A stretch of DNA of 64,000 nucleotides from Ructibacterium sp965146665 (GCA_965146665.1 CBCTHE010000016.1:5125-69124); one strand, 5' to 3'. Positions 52,705 to 60,441 are shown, counted from the first letter of the stretch. The notes: a model not told the origin generated them from the letters alone. Translations and numbers: made by a program.

Positions 52705-52955
52705 TTTGTGAAAGGCCGAAGGGCCTGTACATAGCCGCGCTGCGGGCTACGGCGGCGCAGAAGCATACGCCGCCGCAAAAATTGCTACATCATCCGCCCT
52801 GCCGGAGCTGTACCGAGCGCAGGGCATCCATACACAAGCGCGGGCTTTCCGTCCGCAATGCAGGACGGAGGGCCTGGGCGGTAAGCGCCCGAAATCCGTA
52901 AAGTCGGGTTGGACGCAAAACGGCAATTCTATTTCAGGCGTAAGGAGGTGTAAGT
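52705..52955 (+). ncRNA. Highly structured spacer between twin Cys-rich peptide genes
   Basis: About 250 bases with successive inverted repeats: GGCC/GGCC near 52715; TAGCC...GGCTA near 52732; GGCGGCG/CGCCGCC at 52752-52775; GCCCTGC/GCAGGGC at about 52797-52827; TCCGTCC/GGACGGA at about 52848-52870; GGGCG/CGCCC; and CCGT/ACGG near 52908-52925. No terminator T-run between the two genes. A structured RNA or multi-part 5' leader of the second gene is likely; I recognise no known RNA class. Confidence 0.45.
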
Positions 52956-53081
52956 ATGGGCTGTTTTAATGGTTTCGGCGGTGACAGCTGCCTTTGGATC
53001 ATCATTCTCATCATCCTGATTTGCTGCTGCTGCGGCGGTAATGACGGTTGTGGCTGCAACAACAACTGCGGCTGCTGCTAG
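52956..53081 (+). CDS. 41-residue Cys-rich membrane peptide B
   Basis: ATG 52956 with TAAGGAGGTG upstream. Same length and plan as peptide A: MGCFNGFGGDSC, membrane segment LWIIILIILI, CCCC and a Cys/Asn/Gly tail ending in CGCC; eleven Cys. The two genes share their membrane stretch almost exactly and clearly arose by duplication. They may be surface or spore-coat peptides able to form disulphides or bind metal; no experimentally known homologue is claimed. Confidence 0.75.
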   Translation: MGCFNGFGGDSCLWIIILIILICCCCGGNDGCGCNNNCGCC

Positions 53082-53159
53082 TTTGTGAAACGGGGGCGCG
53101 TCACGCCCCGGCCCGGCCGGATCAAGGGAGAAGCACCAGGGGCGGCCGGGTACAAACAG

Positions 53160-53197
53160 AAAGACAGGGCGCGGGGGTTCCCGCACCCTGTCTTTTT
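53160..53197 (+). terminator. Terminator after Cys-rich peptide genes
   Basis: Stem AAAGACAGGGCGCGGG/CCCGCACCCTGTCTTT (one C-A mismatch) with GGTT-type loop, then TTTTT. Confidence 0.9.
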
Positions 53198-53277
53198 CCG
53201 TGTAACGCTTGCGCGGCGCGGTTCTGCGGTCCGGAATAGCCCTGGGGAAATTTGCGCGCGGCAGACAAAGTTGAGGC

Positions 53278-53306
53278 TTGACAAGGTGCGGAAATTGTGC
53301 TATACT
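53278..53306 (+). promoter_or_regulatory. Promoter of tRNA-Thr
   Basis: TTGACA (53278-53283), 17-base spacer, TATACT (53301-53306), 16 bases before the tRNA. Confidence 0.9.
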
Positions 53307-53321
53307 TCTTCTTGCGTGATT

Positions 53322-53397
53322 GCCGATATAGCTCAGTCGGTAGAGCGATTCACTCGTAATGAATAGGTCAACGGTTCGATTCCGTTTATCGGCTCCA
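53322..53397 (+). tRNA. tRNA-Thr (CGT)
   Basis: 76 bases with encoded CCA. Acceptor GCCGATA pairs with TATCGGC; anticodon loop CTCGTAA gives CGT, reading ACG. D-arm AGCTCAGTCGGTAGAGC and T-loop GGTTCGATTCC are standard. It is also the probable insertion site of the element to its right. Confidence 0.95.
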
Positions 53398-53401
53398 CTT
53401 G

Positions 53402-53436
53402 AAAACCCGCTTCCCATATGGGATTGCGGGTTTTTT
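53402..53436 (+). terminator. tRNA-Thr terminator
   Basis: AAACCCGC/GCGGGTTT stem with an inner CCCATATGGG palindrome, followed by TTTTTT. Confidence 0.85.
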
Positions 53437-53449
53437 GCATGCAAAAAAA

Positions 53450-53475
53450 GAACGCCCGAAAATGGGCGTTTTTCT
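53450..53475. terminator. Terminator facing the integrase remnant
   Basis: AACGCCC/GGGCGTT stem, loop GAAAAT, T-runs on both strands. On the minus strand it lies just after the integrase stop. Confidence 0.75.
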
Positions 53476-53505
53476 AATTTGGTGACTATTTGGTGACTTT
53501 TCATC

Positions 53506-53641
53506 TCAATTTGACGCGGCGGATTGTGGTTTCAGCATGTTTTCTAAAGCTATGGCCGCCCTTTCTGTCCTGTGCTTTCAGCGCATGGGCATATATATTT
53601 ATGGTGGTGCTTGTCTGGGCGTGTCCTGCTTTTTCAAAAAT
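53506..53641 (-). pseudogene. Tyrosine integrase C-terminal remnant
   Basis: Minus-strand frame IFEKAGHAQTSTTINIYAHA continuing to a TGA at 53506-53508. GHA-x-TSTT-x(2)-Y is the conserved end of tyrosine recombinases, with the His of the active site and the nucleophilic Tyr (INIYAHAL). An in-frame TAA precedes it, and no N-terminal part is present. It points at tRNA-Thr, the usual integration target, so it is the footprint of an element inserted at the tRNA. Confidence 0.85.
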
Positions 53642-53710
53642 TTAACAGCTTGCTTTGAGTATTGTATCTTCAAGGGGTCTCACCTTCTTTCCGGTTCGGA
53701 GCGGAAAAGG

Positions 53711-54097
53711 TTACATCATGTCCACATGCCGACGGTAACGCCGCGGAATATCTATGCCGACGAGATAGCCAAGCTCATGCAGGGCGGCGGGAATAACTGT
53801 GAAGCCGTCCTTGTAAAACTGCTGTATACGTCTTGATTTATCGCTGATACCGCTGTAATTTGGAGGGCATACAAATGTCCAGTCTGCGCCGTCTTTATTC
53901 AGCACCAGCCTGAAATATTTGTCCAGATCATTATCCTCAAACCCAGCAAGGCGCAGCAGTATAATATGCTCTCCTGCCTCGTCAATCGGGGAAATGATAA
54001 GTGTCTTGCCGTCATGGGATACCAGAAGTAAAAGCGGATCGTCCGCTTGCATTGCCTCCTTTACTCCGGCTTCATTTGGATAGTATATTTTTTCCAT
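53711..54097 (-). CDS. Hypothetical protein of mobile-element region
   Basis: 128 residues from ATG 54097 with GAGGTGAGATGA upstream. No signal peptide or membrane segment. Acidic start (YYPNEAGVKEAMQADDPLLL), internal PPNYSGISDKSRRIQQFY. I recognise no family. It lies 61 bases downstream of the repressor gene on the same strand, so it may belong to the same lysogenic transcript of the element. Confidence 0.6.
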   Translation of the reverse strand: MEKIYYPNEAGVKEAMQADDPLLLLVSHDGKTLIISPIDEAGEHIILLRLAGFEDNDLDKYFRLVLNKDGADWTFVCPPNYSGISDKSRRIQQFYKDGFTVIPAALHELGYLVGIDIPRRYRRHVDMM

Positions 54098-54158
54098 TCA
54101 TCTCACCTCTTTCTTTCAGTTCGGAGCGGGACGGATCAGCGGCATTTACGCTTTTTCC

Positions 54159-54926
54159 TTATACATCCGTTGTGCTCTTTCCTTCCCGAACCCCCAGCAC
54201 CTTTCCATAACAATGTATTGCGTCGGTGTCGTGAAAATAGATTTCTGGATATTTGGGGTTGTGGGATTTAAGACCCTCCTCCGTAAGTTCCTTGACATAT
54301 ACGCTTCCGTTTATCATGAACAATCCTATTTCTCCAACCTCAATATCGGGCTGTTGCTTAATATAGAGCGTGTCACCGGAATAATACGTCGGCTCCATGC
54401 TGTCACCGGTCACGGTCACCAGAAATGAGGTTTCGGGCGGTTCGTCCTCCTCCATAATAATCATGGTATAGGAGGATGAATCAAGAAACTGGCCTGTCCC
54501 TGCTGATACGCGGATGTCGTACAGCGGTGCTTCACGTTTCGGAAACTTAATGATGTTGCTTTCTTTTTCCTGTTCTTTCGGTCCGCGGATTGCCTCTATA
54601 TACTTATATTCAATATCAAGCACGCCAGCAATGACGCCCTTTCCTCTGTCATCAAGCAAGCGGTATTTGTCTATGATTTGTAGCTCTCTGTCTGTGAGTT
54701 GAGCGCAAGGGCCTCCGTTTTTTGAAAATCCAAAAGCGTTATCAACAGTTGTCCCATAGAGGTCGCACAGAGTAAACAAGGTATTTGCGTCAGGCTGAGA
54801 ATAGCCGGTTTCCCAATGCCCAACTATTTGCTGGGTACGCCCTAAGTGTTTAGCAACGTCTTTTTGGGTCATGTTCGCTTTTTTACGCAACGTTTTTAGA
54901 ATGTGGGCTATTTCTTCTCTAGTCAT
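54159..54926 (-). CDS. CI/LexA-type repressor with S24 peptidase domain
   Basis: 255 residues from ATG 54926 (AAGGAG about 11 bases upstream). HTH_3 domain about 4-60 (MTQKDVAKHLGRTQQIVGHW); C-terminal S24 self-cleaving domain about 140-250 with the cleavage-type Ala-Gly in RVSAGTGQF, catalytic Ser in VTGDSMEPTYYSGD and Lys in SVYVKELT. It is the phage-type SOS-sensitive repressor of this element, divergent from a Cro-like gene across a shared operator region. Confidence 0.9.
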   Translation of the reverse strand: MTREEIAHILKTLRKKANMTQKDVAKHLGRTQQIVGHWETGYSQPDANTLFTLCDLYGTTVDNAFGFSKNGGPCAQLTDRELQIIDKYRLLDDRGKGVIAGVLDIEYKYIEAIRGPKEQEKESNIIKFPKREAPLYDIRVSAGTGQFLDSSSYTMIIMEEDEPPETSFLVTVTGDSMEPTYYSGDTLYIKQQPDIEVGEIGLFMINGSVYVKELTEEGLKSHNPKYPEIYFHDTDAIHCYGKVLGVREGKSTTDV

Positions 54927-54953
54927 ATAATGCGCAACTCCTTTCTTGTACAT

Positions 54954-54982
54954 ATAATATCACATATTTTCTCAAAAAGCAA
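54954..54982 (-). promoter_or_regulatory. Promoter of CI-like repressor
   Basis: Minus strand TTGCTT (54977-54982), 17-base spacer, TATTAT (54954-54959). Confidence 0.7.
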
Positions 54983-54990
54983 GATGAAAA

Positions 54991-55067
54991 ACTAAAAAAT
55001 TTAGTAAAAAGCCTTTTGCGCTCAAATTTATAGTGCTATTATAGGGGTTCACTCAAAAAACGAGTGA
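54991..55067. promoter_or_regulatory. Candidate operators of CI/Cro-like switch
   Basis: Two palindromes lie between the divergent genes: ACTAAAAAATTTAGT (54991-55005, perfect) and TCACTCAAAAAACGAGTGA (55049-55067, perfect arms). Both have ACTN-A-rich-centre-NAGT form. One flanks the repressor -35, the other lies in the leader of the Cro-like gene. Confidence 0.6.
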
Positions 55068-55096
55068 GAAAAATAAGTAAATGGAGGTGATGAATT

Positions 55097-55318
55097 ATGT
55101 TTGACATTAGGGACAACCTTAAACAGATGATTGTTAATAAAGGATTAAAACAGTCCGTTGTGGCCGCTAAAAGCGGCTTGACTTCCGAGCAGTTATCCAA
55201 CATATTGAACAGAAAAAGAAAGCTAGAAGCTGGAGAACTATTTGCGATTTGCGACACCATAGGCACTACACCAGAGCGACTTCTGAGATATAGCTCCCGG
55301 TATGGCAGAGACGGCTAA
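55097..55318 (+). CDS. Cro-like small helix-turn-helix protein
   Basis: 73 residues with GGAGGTGATGAATT upstream. Single HTH_3/XRE domain: KGLKQSVVAAKSGLTSEQLS and NILNRKRKLEAGELFAICDT. Divergent from the CI-like repressor gene, so it probably plays the Cro part. Small DNA-binding protein, cytoplasmic. Confidence 0.85.
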   Translation: MFDIRDNLKQMIVNKGLKQSVVAAKSGLTSEQLSNILNRKRKLEAGELFAICDTIGTTPERLLRYSSRYGRDG

Positions 55319-55436
55319 AAGTAAAGTTGTGCCGTACATCTTACCGAGCCGACAAGCGGGCTGAACAAAGAATTTAATGCCCCCAACTTTGGGGAGGCCT
55401 ACTACAGGAAATTGCATACCAGAAAGGAGAAAACGA

Positions 55437-55592
55437 ATGAAGCCCATACTAAACCCAAACTATGAGCTATACCGAAAAGATGATCTTGCATTTTGTGACA
55501 GCTTGCATATTGCGGAGACATTCGGGAAAGAGCATTACAACGTAATTAGAGATATTGAAGATTTGGATTGCAGTGAAGAATCAAGCCTGTGA
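55437..55592 (+). pseudogene. Truncated Rha-type phage regulatory protein
   Basis: 51 residues from ATG 55437 (GAAAGGAG upstream). The segment SLHIAETFGKEHYNVIRDIE matches the opening of the pRha family, which normally runs over 150 residues or more. It ends abruptly where IS256-type DNA begins, so the gene was cut by the transposon. Confidence 0.7.
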
Positions 55593-55654
55593 AAAAAAGT
55601 CTGTAAAAAGCAGTTTTGTATGATAGAATAAAAAAATATAGGAGGCTGTTTTTA

Positions 55655-55960
55655 AGGACAAAGAAAAGAGAGTTTAGCGAAGGGAAGAAAAACATCATAG
55701 CAGAACTTTTAGAAGAATACGACATCCAAAGCGCGGAAGATATTGAGGAAGCGCTAAAAGACTTGCTTGGAGGTACCATCCAAAACATGATGGAAGCGGA
55801 ACTTAGCGAGCATTTAGGGTATGAAAGGAACGAACGAAACAACAGCGAAAACGCCGGCAACGGCACAAAACCAAAGACCTTACGAAGCCAATACGGTGAA
55901 ATACCTATATCCGTACCGCAGGATCACAACAGTGAGTTTGAACCAAAGGTTGTTCCTAAT
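55655..55960 (+). pseudogene. IS256-family transposase fragment with lost start codon
   Basis: Starts at AGG 55655 where relatives have ATG; an AGGAGG ribosome site remains upstream. Translated part TKKREFSEGKKNIIAELLEE, then ALKDLLGGTIQNMMEAELSE and SQYGEIPISVPQDHNSEFEP is the N-terminal third of an IS256 transposase. The frame departs from the family after about 102 codons. No DDE residues remain, so it is dead. It is not the same element as the next one. Confidence 0.8.
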
Positions 55961-56015
55961 ATTATAGTTAAGGCAGTTAAGCTGAAACCCGGCTTAACTG
56001 TCCGCTTGAAATTAT

Positions 56016-57442
56016 GGGTCTGCCCCGGATTTTGTGTAAAGTCCAAACGAGGGTAAAACGCAATTGCTATGGCGGGGAGTGAAAACTCCCTGCCATTTTT
56101 GAATATATCACAAAATGCTCAGATAATCAATCCTTAATTCGGCAGCCGATCAGCGAAAAATACCTCCAGCTGTGAGTGGATAATTCCCCAATCCCGCCGT
56201 TTCCCCGTCCATTTTTTGGTGATGTCCATCATCGCCAGATAGAGCATTTTCAGCAAACTGTCATCGGTCGGAAACACCGATTTGGATTTTGTGACCTTGC
56301 GTAACTGACGATTGAAGCCCTCAATCGCATTGGTGGTGTAAATCAGCGTCCGAACTTCCTGTGGATACTTGAAATAGGTGGATAATTTCGGCCAGTTGGC
56401 CTCCCACGATTGGGCGATTTTGGGGTATTTCCCATTCCATTTCTCACCGAAGGATTCCAGTTCATACAAGGCGGTTTCTTCATCGACAGCAGCATAAATC
56501 CGCTTTAAATCTGCCATGAGTACCTTAATGTCCTTGTAAGAGACAAACCGTGTGGTGTTGCGGATTTGGTGGATGATACACTGCTGGATTTCTGTTTTCG
56601 GATACACCGCTTCGATCGCGTTGTCAAAGCCGGTTAATCCGTCCACGCAGGCGATTAGAATATCATCAACGCCCCGGTTTTTCAGACCATTTAGGATAGA
56701 CAGCCAATACTTCGCGCTTTCATTCTCGCCAACCCACATGCCCAGGACTTCTTTGATTCCAGCCATATTGATGCCTATGGCGATATAGACTGCCTTTTTC
56801 ACAAGCTGTCCTTCGCTGCGGACATGGTAGTGGATGGCATCGAGAAATACGACAGCATAAATCTCCTCGAGCGGCCTCTGCTGCCATTCTTTGATGACAG
56901 GCAATATCTTGTCGGTAATCCGGATGACGGTGCTGTCCGACACCTCTATCCCGTAAATCTTACGAATATGTGCGTCGATGTCCCGTGTGGTCATGCCCTT
57001 GGCGTACATGGACAGTATTTTCTCCTCGATGTCGCCGCTTAAGGATGTCTGCTGTTTTTTCACAAGCTGCGGTTCAAATTCGCCTTTGCGGTCACGCGGA
57101 ACATCAATGTCCACCTCGCCAAAACTGGTTTTCAAGGTTTTCGCGCTGTGGCCGTTGCGACTGTTTTCAGTGTCCTTGTTGCGGTAATCGTACTTGCTGC
57201 AGCCCAGTTCGTCGTCCAATTCAGCTTCCAGACCGTTTTCCAGTATGTCGCCAACAAAGTCCTTGAACAACGCGTTGATGTCGGACATATCGTTGCTGTC
57301 CAGCTCCTGCATCAGTTCCCGCACTTTCGCTTTGCGCTCCAATTCCTCCGGCGTTCTTTTTCTTTTTGACATAGTGAAACCTCCAAACTTTGTATTTATT
57401 ATATACCCCTTTGGAGGTTTACACAATTTTTGAAGAAGACTC
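56016..57442 (-). mobile_element. IS256-family insertion sequence, intact
   Basis: Ends identified as 26-base imperfect inverted repeats (17 of 26 match, both ending in GTGTAAA inside and G-GTCT outside). One complete transposase gene. No target-site duplication is visible: left flank is phage/IS debris, right flank is an Rhs core fragment, so the element probably mediated a deletion after insertion. Confidence 0.75.
56134..57372 (-). CDS. IS256 family transposase
   Basis: 412 residues from ATG 57372. The DDE residues are Asp in VVFLDAIHYHVR, Asp in ILIACVDGLTGF and Glu in LYELESFGEKWNGKYP. The N-terminal region (ALFKDFVGDILENGLEAELD) differs from the neighbouring fragment, so the two elements are different IS256 members. 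The upstream in-frame extension runs into Rhs sequence and is not part of it. Confidence 0.95.
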   Translation of the reverse strand: MSKRKRTPEELERKAKVRELMQELDSNDMSDINALFKDFVGDILENGLEAELDDELGCSKYDYRNKDTENSRNGHSAKTLKTSFGEVDIDVPRDRKGEFEPQLVKKQQTSLSGDIEEKILSMYAKGMTTRDIDAHIRKIYGIEVSDSTVIRITDKILPVIKEWQQRPLEEIYAVVFLDAIHYHVRSEGQLVKKAVYIAIGINMAGIKEVLGMWVGENESAKYWLSILNGLKNRGVDDILIACVDGLTGFDNAIEAVYPKTEIQQCIIHQIRNTTRFVSYKDIKVLMADLKRIYAAVDEETALYELESFGEKWNGKYPKIAQSWEANWPKLSTYFKYPQEVRTLIYTTNAIEGFNRQLRKVTKSKSVFPTDDSLLKMLYLAMMDITKKWTGKRRDWGIIHSQLEVFFADRLPN

Positions 57443-57444
57443 TG

Positions 57445-57511
57445 CCGCGCCCGGAGATAGATCATTCCTGTCTCTTCGTCGCAGTATTCTCCGTTGTACC
57501 GGAAGGGATTA
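57445..57511 (-). pseudogene. Rhs core fragment at IS boundary
   Basis: Minus-strand residues NPFRYNGEYCDEETGMIYLR plus AR, identical to the core end of the Rhs gene at 63 kb. The frame is cut by the IS after ARAR, where YYDPS should follow. A remnant of another cassette. Confidence 0.85.
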
Positions 57512-57522
57512 TTGACGGTTAC

Positions 57523-57551
57523 GGGGCTGTTTATTGATAATAAACAGCCCC
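57523..57551. other. Perfect 13-pair hairpin
   Basis: GGGGCTGTTTATT/AATAAACAGCCCC with a GAT loop, just after the stop of the stalk-domain protein. No T-run; possible terminator or mRNA end stabiliser. Confidence 0.6.
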
Positions 57552-57560
57552 GGCCAATGT

Positions 57561-59054
57561 CTAATTTGTTTCTATGATTACTGTCTGGGTGCCTTCGTTC
57601 CACTCTACTTTTGCTCCAAACGCCTCTGCTGCTGCCCGTATCGGTATAAGCGTGCGGTCTTTTACTAGTTTGGCCGGCACATCTAGCTGTATCACCTCGT
57701 CATTCTTCAGCATCTTTTCCTCCCCGATTGTTAATTCAACCGTGATTTCCTCTCTCCGCGCTGTTACCTGCTGTCTTTCATCATTCCAGCTCATTTCCGC
57801 ACCCAATGCCTCAAAGATTGTGCGGAGCGGCACCAGCACTCGGTCATTCTCCTTTTGCGGAGCTACATCAAATTCCAGTTGTTTTTCGTTTAGCAATACA
57901 AATATAGAACTGCCATTCATCTCCAACAAACGGTTATAATCTATTTGGGGCGCTTGGTCCAGTTTTGTTTTATCCGCTACAATCCACATGGTTTCCGGAA
58001 TAAATCTTTCATGTGCAATGTAACCTTCTCTATCATATTCTTGTATCAAATTACTCACGAGAATAACCAAAAAGTTTTGATTACAATTTGCACTAATTAC
58101 TCTGCCTTCAGGTGGAGTAATTATTTTACGACATTTTAAATCTAAACTCCGGAATACCACTTCTTTTTTTATATAATGATCATCGACTGTTTGATTTGTA
58201 AAAATTAAATTGCCATATTTCGAATATGCGGTGGCAGGAAGAGAACTTTGGTTTTCTCCTAGTACATTCCCATTATAGGAATCTACTAGAAAAGTTGCAT
58301 TCACATAAGCCTCAAAAGTATTTCCTCGTAAACTTACAATTACATAGCGATCTTCCAAAATGAAAGCAGATCCGGAAACTAGTATGTTTTCATGGCCAAA
58401 CACGTGATCTGTTCTGATGCTATAAACATTATCTGTGCTTGAGTTTCCGATAATAACTTCCATATATTGTGGTTTATTTACTCTGTAATTTGGTACTTCA
58501 TTCTCAGGTTGCTTGTTATAAATTGCATAGGATACCTGTGATGAAGCATCCCCAGCATACAATTCGCCATTTGGTAATTCAGGAAGTTCCAACTGCTTAA
58601 CTTTATTTCCATTTGAGTCGATCTGATATCTCTGATCATCCTTTGTCACCCATGCTCTCCCAAATTTAAATGGCTCAACACTATCAAACATAGGGATAAG
58701 TCCCAAATCGTACAGCGTATTAACGTATCCCCATTTTCCATTGATAAAAACAGGAAATAAATCACATGAAAACCTAGGCCCGGACATGAGTTCACTCGTA
58801 AAGTTTAATGGATTCTGATTTGCAGCCCCTCCGTCCGATACACAAACTTTATCATCACCAATATCATCGACTTCCATATATTCATCTAGTTCGTTGTTAC
58901 CGTTCAATAAGTTTATTTCCTCTATATAAGCTTGGGGATATAATTCCTGTAATTCCTCTGCTGTCACCTCTGTTTTTATTCCTTCACTATTTGCATAAAC
59001 AGGAAAAATTACCATATAACAAAATATTAACACGAATATGATAACTTTATTCAT
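57561..59054 (-). CDS. Secreted stalk-domain protein, candidate partner of Rhs cassette 3
   Basis: 497 residues from ATG 59054 (GAGGAGGT upstream). Signal peptide 1-22 (FVLIFCYMVIFPVYANSE). Residues about 100-150 show WG-repeat-like strands (FPVFINGKWGYVNTLYDLGL). The C-terminal 110 residues hold two copper-amine-oxidase-N-type stalk repeats (VPLRTIFEALGAEMSWND and IPIRAAAEAFGAKVEWNE). It begins 11 bases after the stop of the metallopeptidase remnant at 59066-59415, the same spacing as the other cassette/partner pairs. Candidate immunity or wall-associated partner by position only. Confidence 0.7.
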   Translation of the reverse strand: MNKVIIFVLIFCYMVIFPVYANSEGIKTEVTAEELQELYPQAYIEEINLLNGNNELDEYMEVDDIGDDKVCVSDGGAANQNPLNFTSELMSGPRFSCDLFPVFINGKWGYVNTLYDLGLIPMFDSVEPFKFGRAWVTKDDQRYQIDSNGNKVKQLELPELPNGELYAGDASSQVSYAIYNKQPENEVPNYRVNKPQYMEVIIGNSSTDNVYSIRTDHVFGHENILVSGSAFILEDRYVIVSLRGNTFEAYVNATFLVDSYNGNVLGENQSSLPATAYSKYGNLIFTNQTVDDHYIKKEVVFRSLDLKCRKIITPPEGRVISANCNQNFLVILVSNLIQEYDREGYIAHERFIPETMWIVADKTKLDQAPQIDYNRLLEMNGSSIFVLLNEKQLEFDVAPQKENDRVLVPLRTIFEALGAEMSWNDERQQVTARREEITVELTIGEEKMLKNDEVIQLDVPAKLVKDRTLIPIRAAAEAFGAKVEWNEGTQTVIIETN

Positions 59055-59065
59055 ATCTTACCTCC

Positions 59066-59415
59066 TCATTTTTGCCGAACTCCATAAATCCACCCCTTAG
59101 AGTACTGGTCCAATAATGCCGTATTATCGGCATAATAAATTCTTTTTGTAAAATTACTAAGCCGGTAGTTATATACCATAAACGCTAGATCAACTGGAGC
59201 GGCTACCTGTGCGTCTATTACCTCGCCCATTAACAGCGAAAACTCATCCCTTGGCCGAATCGATTTTTCTATTGGGACTCTAGGATGTTTGCTATCACGG
59301 ACATTATCTTCAAGGCCAAATGCAGAATGACCAATCTCGTGAGCGGTTACTGCTATAAAGTTTCTTTTGGTATCTTTGGATGTTTTTTTATCCCATCTCC
59401 AAAATAAATATTTAT
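59066..59415 (-). pseudogene. Orphan Rhs toxin tail with HExxH, cassette 3
   Basis: Open minus-strand frame from the repeat boundary to TGA 59066-59068, about 115 codons, without a start codon. It contains IAVTAHEIGHSAFGLEDNVR, a zincin HExxH motif, then MGEVIDAQVAAPVDLAFMVY with a possible Glu ligand. It lacks the Rhs core and part of its own domain. The 225-bp repeat joins directly to its 5' end, so the fusion arose by recombination. Probably silent, but useful as a recombination donor. Confidence 0.75.
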
Positions 59416-59640
59416 GTTTTGCCTACAGCAAAACCTCACCTTTAGGCCGGTTGCTCCTTTTCCCACAGAGCGGCTACATTAGCGCGCCGCTCTGCGGGAG
59501 CCCTAGTAGTCACTTTTCCGTTGGCCGTCTTGGAACTTCTCCGGCCCGTTGCGTCATAGGCGTAGCTTGCGTTCACTCTATTTTTAATATCAGCCCTCCC
59601 GTACACTGACTGCGCGGGAGGGCTGATACCGCCGGGCTAT
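59416..59640 (-). repeat. 225-bp direct repeat, copy A
   Basis: About 90% identical by eye and of exactly equal length to copy B (61633-61857). Contains, in minus-strand order: a 14-pair GGGAGGGCTGATA-type hairpin, an Rhs core piece (SYAYDATGRRSSKTANGKVT), a 12-pair CCGCTCTGCGGG-type hairpin and a TTTTGC/GCAAAA hairpin. Follows the 59701-60441 gene and abuts the toxin tail of cassette 3. Confidence 0.9.
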
Positions 59641-59700
59641 CAAGGACTATTTATATAGCCCGCTCAAACACCTTTCATATTATTATTTTACAGATCTATC

Positions 59701-60441
59701 TCACTCATGAAAATCTTCCTTCTCCCATTCAGTTGCAAAATTAACAGGATTTCTACACCAGTCAATATACCTTATATTCCCAATTCCTCCTCTAAAAGTA
59801 TAAACATACAGCGTGTCATATAATAACAGCATATAGCGGTACGCTCTTATATTCTCGCCCATTTGCTCTGGCTTAATATAGGATGGCAGACCTCTTTGCA
59901 TCGCTACATCATATAATGGTTTTGTTGTGTCATATGGATGAAAACTGCCCGGTTCTGGCAACAACCTTAACATGGTTACAACTGCCTCTTCATAGGTCAT
60001 ATAACTGTCTAAATCTGCAATTGTTCCTTTCTCTGTCTTTTTTCCTGTGAAAAGTCTCAAATCTACCAATGACATAGCAAATAATTCGTCTTGCGAACCT
60101 GGTTCAAGATCTATAAAATCAAAATCAAGACCAGCGTCCTTGTCTTCGTATTGTTCCTTTAGGTCAGGAATGTCCTCTATATCATAGAAGAATGTCCTCG
60201 GAGTTTCATACGGAGCATTTTTTAAAACAAATACCATTTTCAACGCATCTCTGCGCGTGATGTATTCATCTGGCCACCACTTGTTTGGATCTCTTATAAT
60301 ATCAAACTCTTTTAAATTATCCATTGCATTATATTCTGCCGTCGCATACTCATCATCAAAATCATATGCACTTATTTGTATTGGAACTGCTGTTAATGCA
60401 AAAACTCCGACGCATAAAAATACTATAACAAATTTCTTCAT
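59701..60441 (-). CDS. Secreted SLH-like protein, partner of Rhs cassette 2
   Basis: 246 residues from ATG 60441 (AAAGGAGG upstream; the earlier ATG 60459 overlaps the toxin gene). Signal peptide 1-22 (FVLCVGVFALTAVPIQISA region). Two degenerate SLH-like units: DEYITRRDALKMVFVLKNAP and SYMTYEEAVVTMLRLLPEPG. A paralogue of the 61865-62728 product (shared FDIIRDP..W, YITRRDA, DF-DL, RAYRYM). Starts 14 bases after the stop of the Rhs/metallopeptidase gene. The arrangement suggests a wall-located immunity protein; unproven. Confidence 0.7.
   Translation of the reverse strand: MKKFVIVFLCVGVFALTAVPIQISAYDFDDEYATAEYNAMDNLKEFDIIRDPNKWWPDEYITRRDALKMVFVLKNAPYETPRTFFYDIEDIPDLKEQYEDKDAGLDFDFIDLEPGSQDELFAMSLVDLRLFTGKKTEKGTIADLDSYMTYEEAVVTMLRLLPEPGSFHPYDTTKPLYDVAMQRGLPSYIKPEQMGENIRAYRYMLLLYDTLYVYTFRGGIGNIRYIDWCRNPVNFATEWEKEDFHE

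Noticed and set aside
52880..52950. c-di-GMP-I-like riboswitch (GGACGCAAAA seen)
   Set aside because: Only one short piece matches; the tetraloop-receptor and second conserved strand are missing.
57373..57603. N-terminal extension of the IS256 transposase with Rhs-like sequence
   Set aside because: It is read-through from an Rhs fragment into the IS across the inverted repeat; the transposase starts at 57372.
59055..59065. Independent promoter between toxin tail 3 and its partner
   Set aside because: Only 11 bases, holding the ribosome site; no room for a promoter.
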